Position numbers and translations under genes: made by a program. A stretch of 64,000 nucleotides of DNA from Dactylellina haptotyla. Its lineage: Eukaryota > Ascomycota > Orbiliomycetes > Orbiliales > Orbiliaceae. The stretch covers positions 4,092,001 to 4,156,000 of the forward strand of contig CM062381.1 of the NCBI GenBank assembly GCA_031310005.1. Reading direction: 5' to 3'. A model generated the notes under the pieces. The model saw only the letters and a list, made by a program, of their open reading frames with translations, was not told where the DNA came from and made no database searches. Positions 57,301 to 64,000 of this stretch are shown one piece after another. The stretch's first letter is position 1. Every line of letters starts with the position of its first letter.

Positions 57301-59031
57301 AATCATCTACAAGGCTTTGGTTTCAGCCCATATCTCTACTTGACCATCGTTCCACCATAGAATCCCCCATCGTACAACACAAACCTCACAACGTCAACAA
57401 ATTTACATGCAGCTAGCTCCAACTAATCGAGTTGGTCGACGTAATGTAGAACACATCTCATCAGCCAGCGAGAAAAGCCCAAGCGAGAAAGAAATTCTGA
57501 TAGTGTGTGGTGGTACAACTAATTATCATGCGATCCCACAACCCAAATTGCATCGGTAGGTCTTGAACGAAGATTTATAAAAATTTGCGTTGTCCGGCTC
57601 GAGCTCACGCGCAATGATATAATTATATAAGTACAACAGCACAAGGCAACCTTGAGGTCTTGATCGATATTATAACCACAGCTTATTCCACAAGTCGCTT
57701 TAGCATTTTTTAAGCGATCCCCGAGGGTGTTTGTACTGTCAACCTGCTAGTAGGTGACTCCCCAAAAGGTATGCGCATAAGCATAGCTGTCGACAGTTAC
57801 GCAGTTCTCGACCCATTCGATGATAGTTTGTAAAGTAAACGGCGTTTAAAGGTCGGTGATTAAAGGTTCGAATTAAGAACCTGAGATTTACCTATCTAGC
57901 TGAATCCGGTGTTTAATTTATTCATAACCAGAGCTTTGATCAATACCGCGCGCAAACTTTACGTAGTGTAGTAACCATAACTGCCACCGTAAAAGTTTTG
58001 TCTTTAGCATATTCCAGAAACAGCATCTAGCCTCTTGAAATTAATGCTATGCTGCTAGCTTCCAAGCGGCCCGGATTTCACGCACTATAACACAAATTTC
58101 ATACTTACTAACTACACTGCTTCTATATCTGCTTAGTTTTGGTTCCTGAATAAATCGCCTTTGTCATACGGGACAAGTCTGCAAGGTGTGGCGTGGTGGC
58201 GAGTTCCACCTGTTAATTTTTTTCATTGACGCAGGTACATGCTAGCACGTGGGACAAATCATGCTTAAAATATTTTGTAAATCAAGATGTCCAGATTGAA
58301 AGATTCCAAATATCGCCTAGAACGATGATCCTAAAATTTCAGGTTTCTTCATAATTCGCTGAGGCGCCACCTTATATAAAATGTCCGCTCGATATCCCGG
58401 AAACTCAAACCAAAAGCGTCCCGCACCACTAATCCAAAAGGCTCCGTTTTCTCGTTCGAACCAGCCTAACGTTACAGGTTTCGGCTCTGATAAACTCGAG
58501 GGGTCACTGGTCGATGTCTGCCCTCCTAACCCCCTCTCGCCTAATCCACCATCAAGACCGGGTGCAATCGCGATATTTGTGATAGCTAGTTATTTCTCTG
58601 CTGTAATAGCTGGTACCTGAATCTCAAAAGAAGGTTAGTTCCAGAAATGTGTGTTTTCGACTCTGTTCCTCCTCGTTCGTGGTAGTCCTCGCAGATACGG
58701 AGTCCTCGGTAGTGACCGCGCATATGGAGAATACTGTCCTAAGCGTCAAGTATATATTTTTTCTCCTCTGCCCCCAGAATTTCCCCAAGGGGGGCGTACC
58801 TGAGCCAGCTCTTTTCTTTTCCCTAGCATACGTACAAATCCGTCCGTCCTCCACTTGTTCCTTCCAAAGGCGTTTGATGGCTCCAATAAACAAACTCTCC
58901 CTTTTTGTTCATCAACTGCGTCTAAGTAGCTACGGAAACCTAACCGTCTATACGCCCAGGTGGTTCGCCTTCTCGTACTTGATATTTTGAATCCCTTCAG
59001 ACTAGTATATTATTTCACCAAATAAACCGAG
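54359..59031. other. 4.7 kb gene-poor region
   Basis: The left ~700 bases are VTC4 promoter with A runs near 54.63-54.65 kb and a GATA repeat. Further right are an AT repeat (55190-55202), a GTAA-type repeat near 56.01 kb and a 16-base T run (56273-56288). Frames such as 58381-58620 and 58649-58990 lack supporting features. Confidence 0.4.
54849..54866. repeat. GATA microsatellite
   Basis: Four to five GATA units in the upstream region of VTC4. GATA is also the core of fungal nitrogen regulators' sites, but a simple repeat is the more cautious reading. Confidence 0.7.
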
Positions 59032-59884
59032 ATGGCTATCCCCGACAAACTCTTCTTCCAAAATGTCGATACTGAGCATTTTCTCGGATCGCTGGCAACA
59101 TCCTACTCTGGCATGATGCCTCTTGAGGGAAATGCCAATGCCGAACCACGTGAAAACTATCTTGTAGGTATATCAACGTCCCTTAAATCTTCGCATTGTA
59201 AAGGCCTACTGGTTGATCAACTGCTAATTTTATTACTTGTTGATGCAGTGGCAACTTGAACCTGTTCCAAAAAGTTATTACTACCATTTATGCCTGGAGC
59301 CTCTGTCTGCCTATGCGTCCTGCGAGAATGATACCGTTACGCTAGCGAAAGAGCCGTATCCATGGGAGATTCTTCAGATACCCACCGGTGACATGGTGTA
59401 TGTTCATACTTTAAATCTCACAAAATCATATACTGCTTACTAATATGATATAGTATCCGTGACCCTCGAAGTAAATCGGCCTGGGGTTTTTCGTCGAAAG
59501 AGCCCAAGGTAGCCCACCCACCATCACCAAAATACTTCCAATTGAACAATAGCTAACGCAAGAAATCAACAGGTCGTCCTAATGCCCCTCCGTCGCGGAA
59601 TCTCAGGCAGCCCCCTTCGCTTCAGATTGATCAAAGACCAAATCGAATCCGAAGAAGACACTCCCTACGAGCTCCCTGTCTCGATAGAACTTCCACTCTC
59701 CCCATTTTCACCGGGATCGCCGCTCTACACCCCACATCCGAGAATGATGTCCTTAACAGCACCGCTCATCAGCCCTGCTCCGCACTCTCCACCACTCAGA
59801 AGTCCGCCTCCCACTTGTCCGCTTCCCGATTTGCCCCTTCGAGATACACCGTCTCCAATGGAAGAACAGCCCAGCCCTATTTAG
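59032..59884 (+). CDS. Unknown protein with Pro/Ser-rich C-terminus
   Basis: Exons 59032-59163, 59249-59397, 59454-59508 and 59573-59884 join in frame to 215 residues; donors are GTAGGT, GTATGT and GTAGCC, with a GCTAAC branch site in the last intron. The first ~125 residues look folded (ENYLWQLEPVPKSYYYHLCL, YPWEILQIPTGDM). The last ~75 residues are a disordered Pro/Ser tract (SPFSPGSPLYTPHPRMMSL, RSPPPTCPLPDLPLRDTPSP) with many S/T-P sites, suggesting phosphorylation by proline-directed kinases. There is no signal peptide or TM helix. The family is not recognised, so this is a hypothetical protein; consistent phases at three introns make the gene itself likely. Confidence 0.65.
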
Positions 59885-61922
59885 TGATATTTTCTGATAT
59901 CCCTTTTATGTATCTGATGAGCTCATGATTTGGATGTTTGACAATATGTGTCATGGGTGTTTGGAGTTTCTTTCCGTCTCTTTATTGGAGGGCTTGGTTT
60001 TTCTTTATTTTTGAATGTCTGCCATTTTTAAACTGGGTTTTTTCTTCAAGTTACTGATCAGTTAATCCAGTGTCTTTAGGTGATGTTGAATTTGACAGAA
60101 GGCTGGTAGCAGCATCGTAGGAGGGGCTGGTGTGTTAAGGATTAAGATCGGAATACATGTCCACGACTTCTTATAGTTCCTATCATTGAATCGATACCCA
60201 CTGCGTGTTCTTGTTGGATTCTAAATTTGTGCGGTTTGAAACAAACAGCTCGCCATTCGAACTCTTTGAAATCAGGAAAGGGGCTCGTCACTTGACCATC
60301 ATCCTCATATTTAAACAGATCTTGGTGGAATAACCCTTTGTGACATCTTGCACACAACCGGCACCATACTTGTATGTTTCATATAGGTATAACCCTGAAT
60401 AAAATAGATGCCTCAAACCCCGATTCATGTAAAAACCGTCATGCTTTGTTCAAGACTCGCATCCAGTGAGGCTAATGCCAGTTAAAAAGGAAGCTTTGGT
60501 CAAACAGTTCTAGCCTATCTTCGATAAACGTTCTATCAAATAGTATGTCTACGCAACTGATGTCTCGCCAGACCAATTGCGCTTCTGCTTTGGTTAATCT
60601 ACATACAATCACGACGACATAGCTGCCATATATGTATAGACATGGTTTTGTAATGATGAAATTGATAAACTTGAACCATCACGCCCAGTACAGATTTGAT
60701 CTCAAGGAGGTTTCTCACCGCTCTATAAGACTTCGTTTTATGTAGCATTGGTTTTCCAGCACAGTTAGCGTATTCTCGCACTGCTCCCGCACCAATAATC
60801 CAAAAAAAAAATTTATACTCAAGGCTAGGACACCATACGCCTTTCGACTTTCAGCTCGCTCGGGCCTATGAACCCCATTAATGAGATAGCGGGCACTTCA
60901 TAAAGTAACAGACGTCGATCGAAGATCAAAAAGTAATTTCGTGCTTCAAATGCAATTGATTGCAGCTGAACTTTCTACTTCTCCAGCTTTCATTCGTCGG
61001 TTTTATATTCTCCATCGCATGTCGAATTTTATCCAACACTATTCCACTGACGACGCCAAAATCAAGCCACATTTTAACCAGTTTCGTAGATGTACAGGTA
61101 CACTCTTTGATGGCCAATCGTTCCTGTCGGAGAAAAGAAAAAACAAAGGACAAAAAACTAGATTCTCATCTAGAAAAACAAATTCTCCGAATGAGAAAAA
61201 TTACCATTAGATAATAATGCATCCAATTTATACATACATCTATTCGAAACCTGATTTCTTAACCCAGCTTCCCGAGAACCAAGGAAACGCAAGATTCTCA
61301 AAACACATTACTAAACAGGCATATGCTCTGCAAACCCGCGAAGCGATTTCAGGTACTCCTGCTCCTTTATTCACACACACAAAAACTCCTAACCAACAAG
61401 CGTAGCGCTTTGCGCACAGGCGATTATAAACGGATATGCATAAATTCCTGCGTTATACCCCTCGACTACCTGTATTGTGATGAAAAAGTCGTTTTCCGTC
61501 ACACCCATCCGGCTAGTCTCTCCCACCGATTTTGTCCCGTCGATCTGATACTTAAATCTCATGTTCCTGTCTATCCTTTTATTAAACAAATTAGACTTTT
61601 CTTCAAGTCCTAAGGAAGAAAAAAACAAAGCAATTGAAACAAACTGATTAGACCTTTTGTGAGAAATGACATACACGGCGCCGGCCCCGCGGCCAAACAA
61701 CCAGGTCGCACGCGCATGCACGGACGATCTTCGACGGTTCTTGGGCAGTATTCGGTTATTTTGGTTATCAGATAGCAGTCTTCTCGCTCTATATAAAGAT
61801 CATGGGGTATCTCCATGTCAAGACGAACGGTTTAGGCTTACGATCGGGTGTCCACGTTTCTGCCATAGATAATTGAACCTGGGTACGGCCGTGTTAAATA
61901 TTCGTAACGATTGAAGTTCACG
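59885..61922. other. 2 kb intergenic region, no supported gene
   Basis: Short frames at 60.1-61.7 kb lack features. The right end is the promoter of the next gene, with TATATAAA at 61790-61797. Confidence 0.45.
61790..61797 (+). promoter_or_regulatory. TATA box of the Cys-rich GPI-type protein gene
   Basis: TATATAAA, 133 bp upstream of ATG 61923. Confidence 0.45.
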
Positions 61923-62753
61923 ATGCCATACCAATTCCTCACCACGATACTTTTAGTATTTGCCTTAGCATCGAATACCAATGCAGCACCGGACTCATAT
62001 AACTATGCCCTCAACTATCGAAGAGGGTCTATGCCTAAGGGACTACTACCTCCCATCGGCACATACAAAACAGGAGGACTTCAAGCTCGACAGGTAGACA
62101 GCTCGATAAACGTCCTAAATATCTTCCGCCGCCAGACCCTCGACTGCACGGGTCGTTCGATGTGCGACATGCGGGATACCTGCTGCCTTGATACCAAGCA
62201 AATTTGTGTAAGGGTCCTTCTCTCAAATACCATATTTTTCATGACCATATACTAACAAAAGTTATCTGTGTATCAGTGCGCCCCGCCTATCATAGGCTGC
62301 TGCGACGAGGATAACAAATGCATGCTCACCCTCCTACCCGCAGGCCTCCCGGGCTGCTGTCCAACATGGGCCGAAAACTGCGGGGGCGACCAATGCGTCG
62401 AGCCGGGAAATACCTGCTGCGAGCACTGGTCCTGCGAAAGTGGAAACAAATGCGGCCCGGATTGGAGTAATCCGTGTATCGAAGAAAAGCAGTTGTCAAC
62501 ATACACGGGCGCCACACAGACTAGCATCGAAGGCCATGCGCCAACCAGCTTGATTCCGCAGACGTATTTGGATTTGAAGGCATCCATCAGTCGGGCGTCT
62601 GTGAGTAGTAGCATCATGGCGGCGAGTATATCGAATGCAAGTGCGGCGGGTACACCTCAGCCTACTTCGCCGAATGCAGCAACTAGGAGGTCGGATGCAC
62701 GCTCAACTATTTTATTCGTGCTAGTAGGATTCGGGGCATTTTTTCTTTCATAA
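61923..62753 (+). CDS. Cys-rich, putatively GPI-anchored surface protein
   Basis: Exons 61923-62207 and 62277-62753 join at phase 0 to 253 residues; the 69 bp intron has an ACTAAC branch site. The frame is open to a TTG at 61911, but ATG 61923 begins a signal peptide (MPYQFLTTILLVFALASNTN). The central ~95 residues hold more than 20 Cys, often as pairs (DTCCLDTKQICC, GCCDEDNKC, GCCPTW, NTCCEHWSC), granulin- or knottin-like in density. A Ser/Ala/Thr-rich region follows, then a hydrophobic C-terminus (STILFVLVGFGAFFLS) after small residues, which is the usual GPI-attachment layout. It is likely a cell-wall or plasma-membrane surface protein; its function is unknown. Confidence 0.75.
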
Positions 62754-63433
62754 GAAAACGTTAATGTACCTCCTTCGTCAGACCAGGACGCAGTTTGATC
62801 ATACGAGACATATGTATTTCATTTCACTGTAAATGTTATCGAATAATTGCGCAATTTTTTAGCAGGTCAGAAATGACTGTTCGTTTCTCGCAACTTCGGT
62901 GCTGAGAGCTTCCATCATGTCAATTAATACATCCTATATTTCTGAATTACTTTTACAATCATACTACAATAGCATCTAGTTACTTACAAAAATACAAGCA
63001 TATTACAAGAAATCAGCTATTCCAACCGTTACAAAAGTAAAAAAGAACTTGCTACAAAACTGTAAGACTTTACAAAATTTGGATATCCAACATAAGAGTA
63101 GTCATAATCACGGGCACCAAAAACTCCCATCAAAAGGTAATAAGACAGGAAGAAACAAGGAGAGAAAGAAAGAAGCAAGAAAGGGAAGCAAACAAAAATT
63201 AGGCAAACCAGGAACGTGAAAAGATTTTCTATGGATCCACCTTTGGGTCCAATAATTCATGTATCTTTTTTTTCTAATGGCCTCCAAGCTAATTAAGTCA
63301 GTTTGCGAATCAATAAACCGTCGAATCATAGAATACTCTCTATAACAGTCCGAATTATTCGAGAGCAAAATTTAGAAACATAAATCTTTCCAATAGAGGC
63401 ACAAGCCTCAACGTTCATAAGAAGTCAGAGAAA
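62754..63433. other. Convergent intergenic region
   Basis: A/T-rich 3' flanks of the Cys-rich protein gene and RAD21; nothing else is seen. Confidence 0.5.
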
Positions 63434-64000
63434 TCAAGCAGCGATCTGGGTAGGAGCCGGTCCAATAGCGACACCACCCATTTCGCCTTCTTTCTCGTCA
63501 GCCCCATGCTCTGCCCACTCTCCCCAGAGAGCCTTCTTGCCTCTAACCCTTATCTCTGCATCCTCACCTTGCTTAACGGCGATGGCATCTTTGGTTGCAA
63601 GAACCAAAACCTCAAAGAACATCTTGGTCGCGTCAATCCTGGTAGTCTGACTCTTAGGGAACATCTCGCTAAATACAACCTCTTCCTTCGTTTGCGACTG
63701 GCTCTGGTTGGACCGGCCGGTTCTACCGACTGGCTCAGTGAATTTCTCGCGGAGAAGATGGACGGCGTGTGTAGTAGCCTGGCTGACAATGTTGGCTTGG
63801 GGCTCCTCGGGGAGGTCATCAAGAGTTTGTTCGTGGCGAGGTTCGAAGCCGATACCACCGACGGTGTCGAATGAATCGTCCATGCCAACAGGGTTGTAGT
63901 CGAACTCATCGGCACCACCAATCTGGATCTCTTCGCCATCTGCGGTGATATCAGCGGGGCGGGTAGAGATATCAGCTTGTTCGTCATCATCCTCTGGAAC
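63434..64000 (-). CDS. RAD21: Cohesin kleisin subunit Rad21/Scc1, C-terminal part (partial, right edge)
   Basis: The minus-strand frame runs in from the right edge and stops at 63434, giving the last ~188 residues. An acidic linker (PEDDDEQADISTRPAD) leads to the C-terminal winged helix: VVFSEMFPKSQTTRIDATKM followed by FFEVLVLATKDAIAVKQGED and RVRGKKALWGEWAE. This matches the Rad21/Rec8-type domain that binds the SMC1 head to close the cohesin ring. Mitotic Rad21/Scc1 is the likelier member because of the length and acidity of the linker, but Rec8 cannot be fully excluded from this part. It acts in sister-chromatid cohesion in the nucleus. The N-terminal SMC3-binding part lies outside the window. 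Confidence 0.8.
   Translation of the reverse strand, partial: VPEDDDEQADISTRPADITADGEEIQIGGADEFDYNPVGMDDSFDTVGGIGFEPRHEQTLDDLPEEPQANIVSQATTHAVHLLREKFTEPVGRTGRSNQSQSQTKEEVVFSEMFPKSQTTRIDATKMFFEVLVLATKDAIAVKQGEDAEIRVRGKKALWGEWAEHGADEKEGEMGGVAIGPAPTQIAA

Overview
The window is a piece of a filamentous ascomycete (Pezizomycotina) chromosome, most like a plant-associated Leotiomycete. This rests on short GT-AG introns (mostly 48-100 bp) with CTAAC/CTAAT-type branch sites, TATATAA boxes 110-180 bp upstream of many starts, secreted plant-wall enzymes (a CBM1-tailed glycoside hydrolase and an exopolygalacturonase), fungal NLR-type receptors, and housekeeping genes of fungal type (VTC4, a CSC1/OSCA-like channel, the cohesin kleisin Rad21). 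The species assignment is inference. About 20 protein genes are supported. Most were assembled from 2-6 exons whose joins keep the reading frame exactly. They are separated by long gene-poor stretches holding a few gene relics. No rRNA, convincing tRNA, CRISPR array or intact transposon was seen.

Layout: 0-6.2 kb holds the tail of a left-edge gene, a secreted multidomain glycoside hydrolase, and a single-pass protein with a Ser-rich stalk. The 7.9-17.5 kb stretch is the most interesting part. It has a lectin-like propeller protein with a C-terminal membrane anchor, a retropepsin-like protein, an NB-ARC/TPR receptor (NLR) on the minus strand, and a purine-nucleoside-phosphorylase-domain protein transcribed divergently from it. 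From 19.5 to 23.2 kb is the CSC1-like channel. From 28.8 to 38.6 kb are a CFEM-like membrane protein, a fungal TupA-like solute-binding protein, a LURP-one-related protein and an exopolygalacturonase. From 41.5 to 51 kb are three related F-box genes plus a larger F-box-like gene, interleaved with two small secreted proteins and an alcohol-dehydrogenase relic. From 51.7 to 54.4 kb is VTC4. From 59 to 64 kb are a Pro-rich unknown, a Cys-rich putatively GPI-anchored protein, and the 3' end of RAD21.

Main hypothesis: the NLR (11634-14767, minus) begins not with an effector domain but with a ~25-residue Asn-rich motif. The divergent PNP protein (16329-17510, plus) ends with a related motif carried on its own last exon. 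Both share Y-x-N-x(1-2)-N-C followed by N-N-x-G-T-[IL]-N-[VL]. This is the architecture of fungal amyloid signalling (NLR N-terminal motif seeding a C-terminal motif on a neighbouring effector), but here the effector would be a PNP-type nucleoside/nucleotide-cleaving enzyme rather than a HeLo/HELL pore former or lipase. The motif pair is read directly from the sequence; amyloid formation and signalling are inference.
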